Assembly: GCA_017527075.1 (NCBI GenBank)
Contig: JAFXQM010000002.1
Coordinates: 248,001-312,000 of the forward strand
Length of the DNA: 64,000 nucleotides
Origin: Selenomonadaceae bacterium
GTDB taxonomy: Bacteria; Bacillota; Negativicutes; Selenomonadales; Selenomonadaceae
Direction: 5' to 3'
Each line of letters begins with the position of its first letter. The stretch's first letter is position 1. Shown one piece after another: positions 8,177 through 16,709 of this stretch. The position numbers and the translations under genes are program-made. A model generated the notes under the pieces. That model searched no databases. It was not told the DNA's origin and saw nothing but the letters and a program-made list of their open reading frames with translations.

Positions 8177-8863
8177 TTGAACTCTGAACAGTTTGAAGCT
8201 CTGCTCGACGAGTATCGCGCCAAGAACATTCACTTCCTCCACCTCAAAACAAATTTGCGCGACTGGTTCTTTGTCATCGACGACAGTTATTACCTGACCT
8301 ATCGCGACGACAAAAAAGAAATCGTCGTGAGCTGGTTGGTTAAGCCCAAAGACGACGCGCACGAGGAATTTTATTTTTACAACACGAACAATCGCGGCTT
8401 CAATCAGTGGTACGGCGATGTCATTTACGAGTTCGACAAAATGGAGGACAAAGAATTTTATCACGAGCCGTATTACGAAGACCTTTACTTCAATTACATG
8501 AACGAGGAAGAAAAAGTTCCGCTCAAAGATTTTCTCGCGGTCGTCCCGCGCACGAATTATAAAATCTTCGGCTCCTTCCTCCTGTGCGACGAAATCGGCT
8601 CCGGTTTGGACAAAAAGGATCTGCCGTATAAAACCGATAACTCGACTCTCGCCAATCAATTTAAATTCTGGCTGCACAGAGAAGACATCACGCCGTTCAA
8701 TTACGTCCTGCGCGAACCCGTGAAGGCTCCCGCGATTAATCTGGCTGAAATCGAAGAAATCATCCCCGCGCACACGAATGTCCGCTTCGTCTTCGACGAC
8801 GGCTCCGTCCGCGCGCTCAAACAAATTCTCGCCGACAAAGATTCTCCGCGACCTGAAACTTGA
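8177..8863 (+). CDS. hypothetical acidic/aromatic protein
   Basis: 228 residues from TTG 8177, placed 8 bases after GAGGAG. No family recognised. It is rich in acidic and aromatic residues (for example EEFYFYNTNNRGFNQWYGDV and FYHEPYYEDLYFNYMNEEEK), has no signal peptide or membrane segment, and is probably cytosolic. A terminator and then a new promoter separate it from the kinase cassette downstream, so it is more likely the last gene of the upstream run or a single unit. Confidence 0.6.
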   Translation: MNSEQFEALLDEYRAKNIHFLHLKTNLRDWFFVIDDSYYLTYRDDKKEIVVSWLVKPKDDAHEEFYFYNTNNRGFNQWYGDVIYEFDKMEDKEFYHEPYYEDLYFNYMNEEEKVPLKDFLAVVPRTNYKIFGSFLLCDEIGSGLDKKDLPYKTDNSTLANQFKFWLHREDITPFNYVLREPVKAPAINLAEIEEIIPAHTNVRFVFDDGSVRALKQILADKDSPRPET

Positions 8864-8931
8864 CGGTCAAAGCGTTCGGCGAATTTGTTCGTGCTCATTA
8901 ACTTAGCGGTCAAAAAATTTTTTGTTTACCC

Positions 8932-8959
8932 TCGCCCCTTGTCGGGCGATTTTTTTTTT
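8932..8959 (+). terminator. rho-independent terminator overlapping the next promoter
   Basis: CGCCC-CTTGT-CGGGCG stem followed by ATTTTTTTTT. The T run supplies the first bases of the TTGACA box of the following promoter. A near copy (CGCCC-CTCGGTC-GGGCG plus T run) ends the cassette at 13655-13682. Confidence 0.8.
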
Positions 8960-8986
8960 GACACGGCAAATTCACCTTGTTATATT
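8958..8986 (+). promoter_or_regulatory. strong sigma-70 promoter of the PIN/kinase/vWA/PP2C cassette
   Basis: TTGACA at 8958-8963, 17 bases, TATATT at 8981-8986, followed by a ~50-base leader and GAAGGAG before the ATG at 9037. Confidence 0.8.
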
Positions 8987-9036
8987 GTGCGCGGTCGAAG
9001 GCACCTTGAAAATTTTATATCGAAGGAGTGATTTGA

Positions 9037-9909
9037 ATGCCGAATCAAACGGAGCGACAGCTCATGATTGAAAACCTTCAGGACTCGCTGCGGCTCGTGC
9101 GGCACCTCATGAAGTTCAGCGTGGAAAATTTCGCCGAGGCAATCGGCACGACGCCCGAAGTAATTGCCGAGCTGGAGTCGAAGAAGTCAAAGCTGTCGGC
9201 GACGCAGTACATTGCACTCGCCGCGCTGATTGACAATTACTTCGCGCAAAACGCCGAGCACTTCTCGACGCTCAAAAAAATTCTCGACAGCGACGGAAAA
9301 AATTACGGCGCGGAATACGAAACGGCTTTTCGCGACGATTCTCTGCTCAAGCGTTGGTTTGAGGATTTTGTCGGCTTCGACGGCGACGCGGAAAATTTTT
9401 CTGACGCGGAAGAAAATCCTCTGACGGATTTGGTTCACGAGTACAAAATTTTTCTCGACGCGCAGGCTTTGGCGGAGGAAAAGGTCATGAACGCGTCGGC
9501 TTTCGTAAAATTTTTGACGGCGGCACTGTTCGACGCCGAGAAAAAAATCATCGTGCCTTTGCGTTCGATTGAGGAGCTCGGCACGGGCGGTCATCGGGCG
9601 AAAAAATTTCTCGCGCAAATGCAGGCGGCGGGCGTCCTTCAGATTCACGGCGAGGAGGACGACCCCGACTTCCGCGACACGATTCTTTTCGTCTTCAAAA
9701 AATTTCGCGGCAAGTATCGGCTCTGCCTCATCACGCCGAACGAGGAGCTTGCGCAAGAAATTCTTCGGCTCAACGATTCTGCCGAGGACGGCTTTGAAAT
9801 TGCGGCGGGTTTCTTCGACGAGGGCGAATTCAAATTTTACGAGCTTTACGGCGAGCCAGAACCGAATTATATTCCGTCGGAGGAAATGGAAGGTTGGCTG
9901 GAGCTTTAA
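9037..9909 (+). CDS. XRE-type helix-turn-helix protein with C-terminal PIN-like domain
   Basis: 290 residues. Residues ~15-62 read like a lambda-repressor/XRE fold (FSVENFAEAIGTTPEVIAEL then LSATQYIALAALID). From about residue 145 the protein aligns by eye with the PIN region of the next gene: KIFLDAQALAEE, VPLRSIEELG, GVLQIHGEEDDPDFRDTILF and LCLITPNEELAQEI, keeping the aspartate, glutamate and aspartate positions. The fourth acidic position is asparagine (LITPN), whereas the neighbour has LITQD, so nuclease activity is doubtful. First gene of the cassette, 15 bases before the kinase gene. It may be a DNA-binding sensor or autoregulator (inference). Confidence 0.7.
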   Translation: MPNQTERQLMIENLQDSLRLVRHLMKFSVENFAEAIGTTPEVIAELESKKSKLSATQYIALAALIDNYFAQNAEHFSTLKKILDSDGKNYGAEYETAFRDDSLLKRWFEDFVGFDGDAENFSDAEENPLTDLVHEYKIFLDAQALAEEKVMNASAFVKFLTAALFDAEKKIIVPLRSIEELGTGGHRAKKFLAQMQAAGVLQIHGEEDDPDFRDTILFVFKKFRGKYRLCLITPNEELAQEILRLNDSAEDGFEIAAGFFDEGEFKFYELYGEPEPNYIPSEEMEGWLEL

Positions 9910-9924
9910 GGGGGGAGTTCATTC

Positions 9925-11817
9925 GTGGAGACGCGGCAGGAAAAAATTCAACCGGAGTTCTTGGAGAGGTGCGTCAAGGACTGCAAAATTTTCATTGACA
10001 CGTCGAGCTTCTTGGAGGAGAGCACGGGAAAATTTTTTCAAAACATCGTGCCGATTTTGCAGCGCGAAGGCAAAGCGATAATCATGCCCAAGAGCGTGGG
10101 GCTGGAGCTGATGAAGCTGGCGAACAATCCCGATTACTGCAAGAAAAAATATTCCAATAACCCGAACCTCAACGCGCTGGCGATTAACGCGGTCAAAAAC
10201 ATCAACGTCTTGAAGAAGGCGGGGCTCATCGAAATTCACGGCGACCCCGACGACGGAGACTTCGCCGACAACGTTTTCCTGCACGTGCTGACCAAGAAGC
10301 GCATGCAATACGATATGCTGCTCATCACTCAAGACCGCGGCTTGGCGGGCGAGGCGATAAGGATTGGCAAGGACAATCGCGCGGTGCACGGCATGAAAAA
10401 AATTTTCGTGCAACGAATCGACAAGAACGGTTTCCTGCAAAAAATTTTCGACGGCAAAGAGAGCAAACCCGCGTCGCCCGCCGAGACCACGTCGCGGAGT
10501 GAGATTCCGCTTAACGAACGCTTCGCCTTCACCAAAGAGGTCACGCAAATCGCGGGGAACATGCCCGTCACGAAAATTCCCGTCGCGGGCGACACAGTCA
10601 CCGCCGTGCGCAATAACGATCGCAGACAAATTCAACTGCTTGAGGAGCTCGGAGCCGGCGGCGAGGGTTCCGTTTACAAAACGAGTATCAGCGGTTACGT
10701 CGCCAAAATTTACAAGCCCGAAAAGCTCACGCGTCTGCGTTACGAGAAACTCAAGCTCATGCTCAGCAAAAATATCAACTGCGAGGGCGTCTGCTTTCCG
10801 CTGGCTTTGATTTTGAATCAGCGCGACGAATTCGTCGGATATCTGATGAGGGCGGCGTCGGGCAGAGATTTGGGCAAGAGCGTCTTCATGCCCATGCTGC
10901 TGAAAAAATATTTCCCGCGCTGGAACAAAATCGACACGGTTCAGTTGTGCGTGACGATTCTCAAAAAGCTCAAGTATCTTCATGACCGCAATGTCATCCT
11001 CGGCGACATAAATCCGTACAACATTTTGGTCGTTTCGCCGACGGAAATTTATTTCGTCGACACGGACAGTTATCAGGTCGAAGGATTTATTTGCCCCGTG
11101 GGCATGCCGCTGTTCACCGCGCCCGAACTTCAGAATCAAAAGGAATACGGGCTGCGAACTTTGGGCAACGAAAATTTTGCGGTGGCGACGTTGCTGTTTA
11201 TGATTATGCATCCGGGCAAGCCGCCTTACGCCATGCAAGACGGAGTCGGAATCAAAGAGAACATAATCAGCGGAGAATTTTCTTATCCGCTCGGCGAACG
11301 CAAAACCGGCAAAGTCCCCAAAGGTCCGTGGCGATATTGCTGGAGCCATTTGACGTATCAGATTAAGTCGACGTTCTACGAAACTTTTTGGCGCGACGGA
11401 ACTCTTCACAGCGAGAAGAAACGTCCCGGCACAGGCGTGTGGCTTCGGCTGTTTGAATATTATCTTGACCTGCTCAAGAGCGGAAAGATGTCCGCGCAGG
11501 ACGAAGAGGCGTTGCTGATTTTCCCGACGCGTTTCAAGAGGGACAGAAATAAAACTTACGCCAAGTGCAAGCTGTGCGGTAAAGAATTTGAAGATGAAAA
11601 ATTACAAGATGGAATTTGTCGCGCGTGCCTCAACAAAGGCGAGAAATATTTTTGTAAGCGGTGCGGCCGAGAAATGATTTACACGAATCGTCAAAAGTAT
11701 ATTGAGAAGGTCGAGCGTCCAAAATTTTGTGGCAGATGTGTTAAGAATCAACGTCGAAAGAATGAAGTTGAAGAGCGGCGTGCCATTTTAGAACTTTTTA
11801 AGAATAGAGGATATTGA
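9925..11817 (+). CDS. PIN domain - Ser/Thr protein kinase - zinc-ribbon fusion protein
   Basis: 630 residues, GTG start after AAGGGGGGAG. Residues ~20-165 form a PIN-type ribonuclease-like domain: KIFIDTSSFLEE (Asp25), SVGLELMKLA (Glu), GDPDDGDFADNV and LLITQDRGLA, giving the four acidic residues of active PIN enzymes. A linker leads to a protein kinase with GAGGEGSV (P-loop ~residue 243), VAKIY (lysine), GDINPYNIL in place of HRDxxxxN (~360), and VDTDSYQ in place of DFG (~379). Residues ~548-615 carry several CxxC pairs (CKLCG, CRAC, CKRCG, CGRC), i.e. zinc ribbons. Kinase, vWA and PP2C genes together recall the TerY-P triad; the PIN fusion is unusual. Confidence 0.85.
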   Translation: METRQEKIQPEFLERCVKDCKIFIDTSSFLEESTGKFFQNIVPILQREGKAIIMPKSVGLELMKLANNPDYCKKKYSNNPNLNALAINAVKNINVLKKAGLIEIHGDPDDGDFADNVFLHVLTKKRMQYDMLLITQDRGLAGEAIRIGKDNRAVHGMKKIFVQRIDKNGFLQKIFDGKESKPASPAETTSRSEIPLNERFAFTKEVTQIAGNMPVTKIPVAGDTVTAVRNNDRRQIQLLEELGAGGEGSVYKTSISGYVAKIYKPEKLTRLRYEKLKLMLSKNINCEGVCFPLALILNQRDEFVGYLMRAASGRDLGKSVFMPMLLKKYFPRWNKIDTVQLCVTILKKLKYLHDRNVILGDINPYNILVVSPTEIYFVDTDSYQVEGFICPVGMPLFTAPELQNQKEYGLRTLGNENFAVATLLFMIMHPGKPPYAMQDGVGIKENIISGEFSYPLGERKTGKVPKGPWRYCWSHLTYQIKSTFYETFWRDGTLHSEKKRPGTGVWLRLFEYYLDLLKSGKMSAQDEEALLIFPTRFKRDRNKTYAKCKLCGKEFEDEKLQDGICRACLNKGEKYFCKRCGREMIYTNRQKYIEKVERPKFCGRCVKNQRRKNEVEERRAILELFKNRGY

Positions 11818-11833
11818 TGAGGATTAAATTGCA

Positions 11834-12610
11834 ATGAACGACTTAATGAGACAAGAGGATTTGTTTTCTAATCCGACGACTCGCGTGCCGATTTGCCTGT
11901 GCTTGGACGTGAGCGCGTCGATGGACAGAATCGTCGGCGGGCAGACGCGCGACACCGGCCGCAAAGTTTTTGTCGACGGGCGCGAGTGGAATATCGTCGA
12001 GGGCGGAGTCACCGCGCTGCACGAGATGATTGAGGGCGTCAATCTTTTTTATGACAACCTGCTCGACGACGACGTTGCGCGTTACGCGGCGGAGGTTTGC
12101 ATTGTGACTTTCGGCGGCAAAGCTCAGCTCGTCATGGACTTCGCGAACTTGGACAGGCAAGAGGGCGAACGTCAGCAAAAAATTTCAAACCTGACCGCGC
12201 AGGGCGAGACTCCCATGGGCGAGGCGGTCAACATGGCTCTCAACTGCTTGGAGGCGCGCAAGAATGAATTCAAGGAAGCGGGCGTCGATTATTATCAGCC
12301 GTGGCTCGTGCTCATGACCGACGGCGAACCGAACGGCGCGTCCTCCGAGTTTGAACGCGCGGTGGCGCGCACGAACGACTTGGCAAAAGTTCGTAAGCTC
12401 ACGGTTTTTCCAATCGGTATCGGCGATGAGGCGGACATGAATTGCCTGGCAAAATTTTCTCCGCGCCGCCCTCCGCTCAAACTTAAGGGCATGAACTTCA
12501 AAAAATTTTTTGAGTGGCTCAGTGCCAGCGTTTCGCGCACTTCGCAATCGATGCCCGGCGACACCGTCAAGCTCGACATGGAAGGCATTAAAGGTTGGGC
12601 GGAGCTCTGA
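11834..12610 (+). CDS. vWA-domain protein, TerY-like
   Basis: 258 residues, starting 16 bases after the kinase gene. A complete MIDAS metal site is visible: DVSASM (about residues 25-30), the threonine in TAQGETPMGEAVNMA and aspartate in LMTDGEPNG. The C-terminal part contains FFEWLSASVSRTSQS. This is the arrangement of TerY proteins, cytosolic vWA partners of protein kinases and PP2C phosphatases in the tellurite-resistance-linked stress systems. It probably serves as metal-dependent scaffold or substrate for the kinase (inference from the family). Confidence 0.87.
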   Translation: MNDLMRQEDLFSNPTTRVPICLCLDVSASMDRIVGGQTRDTGRKVFVDGREWNIVEGGVTALHEMIEGVNLFYDNLLDDDVARYAAEVCIVTFGGKAQLVMDFANLDRQEGERQQKISNLTAQGETPMGEAVNMALNCLEARKNEFKEAGVDYYQPWLVLMTDGEPNGASSEFERAVARTNDLAKVRKLTVFPIGIGDEADMNCLAKFSPRRPPLKLKGMNFKKFFEWLSASVSRTSQSMPGDTVKLDMEGIKGWAEL

Positions 12611-12632
12611 AAAATTTCTCGGAGGAATGTTC

Positions 12633-13634
12633 ATGGAATGGAAATCGATTTGTTGCGCGGTGCAGGGCAGGGGGCACGCGAAAAAAAATCTTCCCTGCCA
12701 AGACAAAGTGGCGCGGCTTGAGGCAAACGGCGTGCACGTAATCGCCTTGGCGGACGGCGCGGGCTCGGCGGCTCTGTCGCACTTCGGCGCGCAATGCGTC
12801 GTCAATCGCGCGACGGCTTTTATCGCCGACAGATTTTTTGATTTAATCGCGCGCGAGGACGGTCGCTCCGTCACACAAGAAATTTTTTCCGTGCTCTTGC
12901 AAGCTCTGCGTGACGAGGCCGAGCTCCGCGAGTGCACGCTGAAAGATTTGGCGTCGACGATTTTAATCGCGGCGGTCGGCGACGGAAAATTTTTCTTGGC
13001 ACACCTCGGCGACGGCGTTATCGGTTATCTCAATGACAGCGGCTTGAAGGTTGCCACCACGCCCGACAACGGCGAGTTCAGCAACGAAACTGTTTTTGTC
13101 ACGAGTGCCGACGCCGTTGCCCGCATGAGAATTTTTAAAGGCGCGCTGAAAAATATTTCGGGCTTCATCTTGATGAGCGACGGCAGCGAGCAAAGTCTTT
13201 ACAGCAAACGCAAGAAGACTTTGGCACCCGCCGTCAAACGCCTCATGCACCGCACGTGCCTGGTCGACGGAAAAATTTTGACGCCGCAACTCGAACAGGC
13301 GTTGAGCACGGTCATCGCGGCGAACACGCAGGACGATTGCAGCGTCGCGATATTGGCAAAACCCTCCGCGCAACTGCCGCCGCTGAACGCTTTGCCCTTG
13401 CCCGAACGTCAGGAACTTTTCCAAATCGCAGGCAGTCCCGCCTTCCGCAAAGTCACCAAAAAAATTTCTCGCTGCGACAAAATTTGCACGCTCCTCAGGC
13501 GGCCGCTGACTTTACGGCAAATTATCCGCCGCCTCCACGTGAAACCGCTTCCCGCAAAAAAAAAGCTCAATCGCCTCCTCAAGACGGGAGTGATTGAGAA
13601 AAGGAACGCGCTTTACAAAACTTTCAGCGGCTGA
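12633..13634 (+). CDS. PP2C-family protein phosphatase with C-terminal winged-helix-like extension
   Basis: 333 residues from ATG 12633, 7 bases after GGAGG (another ATG at 12627 is too close to it). PP2C metal-binding aspartates occur in CQDKV, VIALADGAGSAA, AHLGDGVIGYL, LMSDGSEQS and TQDDCSVAIL. After about residue 255 a basic tail follows: KICTLLRRPLTLRQIIRRL then LLKTGVIEKRNALYKTFSG, which resembles a winged-helix or HTH fold. Last gene of the cassette, 22 bases behind the vWA gene and followed by a terminator. Expected to reverse the action of the PIN-kinase. Confidence 0.87.
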   Translation: MEWKSICCAVQGRGHAKKNLPCQDKVARLEANGVHVIALADGAGSAALSHFGAQCVVNRATAFIADRFFDLIAREDGRSVTQEIFSVLLQALRDEAELRECTLKDLASTILIAAVGDGKFFLAHLGDGVIGYLNDSGLKVATTPDNGEFSNETVFVTSADAVARMRIFKGALKNISGFILMSDGSEQSLYSKRKKTLAPAVKRLMHRTCLVDGKILTPQLEQALSTVIAANTQDDCSVAILAKPSAQLPPLNALPLPERQELFQIAGSPAFRKVTKKISRCDKICTLLRRPLTLRQIIRRLHVKPLPAKKKLNRLLKTGVIEKRNALYKTFSG

Positions 13635-13654
13635 AAAATTTTTTGATTTACCCT

Positions 13655-13682
13655 TCGCCCCTCGGTCGGGCGATTTTTTTTT
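13655..13682 (+). terminator. terminator of the kinase/phosphatase cassette
   Basis: CGCCCCTCGGTCGGGCG hairpin followed by ATTTTTTTTT, 20 bases after the PP2C stop. It matches the terminator before the cassette's promoter. Confidence 0.8.
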
Positions 13683-13689
13683 GCCGTTG

Positions 13690-13853
13690 CCGCTCAGAAT
13701 TTTTCCGCGCCGAAAAATTTTTTTACAGCCGCTCAGAGTTTTTCCGCGCCGAAAAGATTTTTATCAGCCGCACGGAATTTTTTCACGCCGAAAAGATTTT
13801 TATCAGCCGCTCAGAATTTTTATCGCCGAAAAATTTTTTTATCAGCCCGCGCT
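13690..13853. repeat. 39-bp tandem repeat array, about four units
   Basis: Units of the form GCCGCTCAGAATTTTTCCGC followed by GCCGAAAAATTTTTTTATCA (39 bases). Units vary at a few positions (CTCAGA, CACGGA; CGCGCC, CACGCC). The array fills the space between the cassette terminator and the convergent FAD-protein gene, touching its last codons. The same family occurs at 22146-22316. Because 39 is a multiple of three, frames stay open through it, but there is no credible gene. Confidence 0.85.
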
Positions 13854-15332
13854 GACGTAACTCCTCTTGTACGCGGGAATTTTCGCCCAATCGACTTCGT
13901 TGGCGGGAATTGAATTTTGAATCGCAAAATGCGCCGCGATACCCGCCGCCTCGCCGATACTTATGCACGTCGGCTGAATCCTCATTGACGCCTGCAAAAT
14001 GAAACTCGCGCTGATACATCTGCCCGTGACGATTAAGTTTGAAATTTTGTCCGTGATGAGCGCGCGATACGGAATTTCGTAAAAAGAACCGGCGGGCAGC
14101 TTCTCGGAAACTTTTTCTCCGTGCGCGTCGATGAACCAGGCCGTGCGGCAGACCGCGTCGGGGAATTTGCTCTCGTTGTGATAATCGTCCTCCACCAGAT
14201 AATATTTTCCTTTGATGCGCCAAGACTCGCGCGCGCCGAGCATGACGGCCTCACGGCTGATGAACGCGTTCTCGAAGCCCGGCAAATGTTTAATCAGGTA
14301 ACGGGCAATGTTGCGCATCATCTTTCGCCCGAAGCTGACGGCCTTGCTGTAACTGACGGGGTCGGTCGCGCTGAACTTCACGGGGATTTCGGGGCAGTTC
14401 ATGCTCATCACGCCGTTCTTGCCGATAATCGTGTACGCCTGCATGTACTCGGCCTCGTCTTGAGTTATCTCGCCGCTCTCGACGCCGCGCGCCATGAACT
14501 CTTCCAACTTGTAACGTTGCTTGCGGTGCATTGCCTCGGCGATTTCAAAATACGGCAGCTTCGATTTGCACCAGTCCTCCTGCAAATCAATCGCGACGTA
14601 TTTGTAAAGTTTTTCCGTGTCGATTCCGCCCATCTCGAAACGAAAACTCAGCGGCTGATTGTTGCCGGTCTTTTCGTAACCGCGCTCATACTCCACGCCC
14701 GACACTCTCGACAGGTAAGCGTCGCCCGTCGCGTCGATGAAAATTTTCGCTCTGATTGCCGCGAGCCCCGCGATTGTCTGGACGATTATCGCAGAAATTT
14801 TTCCGCCGCTTACAATCGAATCGATGAGCACGGTCTGATACAAAATGTTGACGCCGCTCTCCGCGCACATCTCGTCGTGAATCTCGGCGAGCACTTCGGG
14901 ATTGTGCCACGTCTGTTGAGTGACTCCGTCGAAGGGCTCAATGCCTTTGGCGCGAAGACGATTTTTCAGGTCAACAAGGTAAGGCGTGTCGGAATCGGGC
15001 GCGTGCGTGTCCATGAAGGGATAAACGCAGCCGAGGACGCCGAGCCCGCCGAGCGCAATGCCGCGTTCGATTAAAAGAGTTTTCGCGCCGCTCTTGGCAG
15101 CGTTGACGGCTGCCGCCGTGCCCGAAGGACCTCCGCCGCAAACACACACGTCGACAGAGTAAAGCACGAAAATTTTTTTGTCGCCGTACTTAACGTAATC
15201 GCCCGAAGATTTTTCAGCCGCCTCCGCGTGATTTATTTTGGGCGCGCCGCTCAGGACAGCTCCCGCCGCAGTCACGCCCGCCAGCTTCAAAAGGTCGCGC
15301 CTTGAAATCGGAATGGAAAAAGTTCTTTCCAA
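13842..15332 (-). CDS. FAD-dependent oxidoreductase with twin-arginine signal peptide
   Basis: 496 residues, TTG start at 15332 after GAGGTGATTTTCC. The N-terminus has a twin-arginine motif SRRDLLKLAG and a hydrophobic stretch ending before AEA, so it is probably exported folded with its flavin bound. The Rossmann motif is VDVCVCGGGPSGTAAAVNAA followed by LLIERG; IFIDATGDAYLSRVSGVEYE and the late GRCISASFILQASMRIQPTC then GEAAGIAA match the FAD-dependent oxidoreductase (Pfam FAD_oxidored) group. Substrate unknown. TatA at 29198 is the matching export component in this window. Confidence 0.87.
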   Translation of the reverse strand: MERTFSIPISRRDLLKLAGVTAAGAVLSGAPKINHAEAAEKSSGDYVKYGDKKIFVLYSVDVCVCGGGPSGTAAAVNAAKSGAKTLLIERGIALGGLGVLGCVYPFMDTHAPDSDTPYLVDLKNRLRAKGIEPFDGVTQQTWHNPEVLAEIHDEMCAESGVNILYQTVLIDSIVSGGKISAIIVQTIAGLAAIRAKIFIDATGDAYLSRVSGVEYERGYEKTGNNQPLSFRFEMGGIDTEKLYKYVAIDLQEDWCKSKLPYFEIAEAMHRKQRYKLEEFMARGVESGEITQDEAEYMQAYTIIGKNGVMSMNCPEIPVKFSATDPVSYSKAVSFGRKMMRNIARYLIKHLPGFENAFISREAVMLGARESWRIKGKYYLVEDDYHNESKFPDAVCRTAWFIDAHGEKVSEKLPAGSFYEIPYRALITDKISNLIVTGRCISASFILQASMRIQPTCISIGEAAGIAAHFAIQNSIPANEVDWAKIPAYKRSYVSAG

Positions 15333-15468
15333 GGAAAATCACCTCGCATAAAAACTTTTCACATTATACAAAGCCGCCCATGCAAAATCAATTATATAAT
15401 CGCGCTGACGAAGCACCCAAAAACCTCGCGCTCATTGGAGGGGCCGCGTCACGGTGCTGCAGTCGGTT

Positions 15469-16644
15469 TCAAGTCATTATCTGCGACAAAAAACTTTCGC
15501 CGTGAGTTTGAAGCGTGACGGAAAAAATTTCGGCGAGAGTCGCGGCGATGTCGGCAAAAGTTTTGCGCGTGCCGAGGTCGACGCCTGCCTGAATTTTTTC
15601 GCCGTAAACGAGCAGCGGAACGTTCTCGCGGGTGTGGTCGGTGCCGCGGGCGGCGGGGTCGCAACCGTGGTCGGCGGTTATCATCAGCAGGTCGTCGGCG
15701 CGCAGCTTACTCAAAAATTCTCCGAGCTCCGAATCAAAAATTGTCATCGCCTGCGCGTAACCGTCAACGTCGCGGCGGTGCCCGAACTTCATGTCGAAGT
15801 CCACAAGATTGACGAAGCACAGCCCGCGAAAATTTTCCTCCGCGAGCCGCAAAGTTTTTTTCATGCCGTCCGAATTATTTTCGTTGACGCCGAGCGAACG
15901 ACTTATCCCCTGCCCCGCGAAGATGTCAAAAATTTTTCCGACGCCGATTGTCGCGAGATTTTTTTTGCTCAGCGCGTCGAGAATCGTTTCGGTCGGCGGC
16001 TTCAAGGAAAAATCGTGGCGGCGCGGCGTGCGCTCATAATTCGGGAACTGTCCGACGAACGGGCGCGCGATAATCCGTCCGACGCCGTGAACGCCCTGCA
16101 TAATCTTGCGCGCCTGCCGACAGAAATCGTAAAGCTCTTCGACGGGAACAATTTTTTCGTGCGCGGCGATTTGCAGGACGCTGTCGGCCGAAGTGTAAAC
16201 GATTAAGTCACCCGACGCCTCGTGCGCGCGTCCGAAGTCGCGAATCGCTTGCGTGCCCGAGTACGGCTTGTTGCACAAAATTTTTCGCCCGAAACTTTTT
16301 TCCAGCGCGGCAATCACTTCGGTTGGAAAACCTTCGGGGTAAGTCGGCAACGGTCGCTCAGAAATTATTCCGGCAATTTCCCAGTGACCAATCGTCGTGT
16401 CCTTGCCCGCCGACGCCTCGCACAGCCTGCCGAACGCGCCGCGCGGATTTTTTTCCTGCCGATAAAAATTTACGCCGTCGATATTGAACAGACCGAGCCG
16501 CGCAAGATTCGGCGTGTGAAAATTTTTCGACGCGGCGATTGTCTTCAGCGTGTTCGGGTCGTCGTCGCCGAAAAGTTTTGCGTCGTCCGCGCCGCCAATG
16601 CCCACGCTGTCCAGCACGATTAAAAACACTCGATTGATTTTCAT
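15469..16644 (-). CDS. deoB: phosphopentomutase
   Basis: 391 residues from ATG 16644; a second ATG three bases upstream is closer to the GGAGG site. DeoB hallmarks: NRVFLIVLDSVGIGGADDA at the start with the metal-binding aspartate, GKDTTIGHWEIAG (phosphorylated threonine region), VNLVDFDMKFGHRRD and ITADHGCDPAARGTDHTREN. It interconverts ribose-1- and ribose-5-phosphate in nucleoside salvage. Length is normal for the family. No nucleoside phosphorylase gene is adjacent. Confidence 0.96.
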   Translation of the reverse strand: MKINRVFLIVLDSVGIGGADDAKLFGDDDPNTLKTIAASKNFHTPNLARLGLFNIDGVNFYRQEKNPRGAFGRLCEASAGKDTTIGHWEIAGIISERPLPTYPEGFPTEVIAALEKSFGRKILCNKPYSGTQAIRDFGRAHEASGDLIVYTSADSVLQIAAHEKIVPVEELYDFCRQARKIMQGVHGVGRIIARPFVGQFPNYERTPRRHDFSLKPPTETILDALSKKNLATIGVGKIFDIFAGQGISRSLGVNENNSDGMKKTLRLAEENFRGLCFVNLVDFDMKFGHRRDVDGYAQAMTIFDSELGEFLSKLRADDLLMITADHGCDPAARGTDHTRENVPLLVYGEKIQAGVDLGTRKTFADIAATLAEIFSVTLQTHGESFLSQIMT

Positions 16645-16660
16645 CATGAAACCTCCTCCT

Positions 16661-16709
16661 TGAGCTTTGAGCTTTAAGGATTTTCCTAACAGCTAACAGC
16701 TAACAGCTA
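16661..16709. repeat. short 7-bp repeat element
   Basis: GAGCTTT units then CTAACAG units between deoB and the GGDEF gene. Confidence 0.55.

Noticed and set aside
9919..11409. 496-residue open frame on the minus strand opposite the kinase gene
   Set aside because: Low-complexity, arginine/histidine-rich shadow; the plus strand codes recognisable PIN, kinase and zinc-ribbon motifs.
13643..13855. 70-residue frame with repeated FFRAEKIF peptides
   Set aside because: Product of the 39-bp repeat, whose length is a multiple of three. No ribosome site, and repeat units drift in all codon positions.
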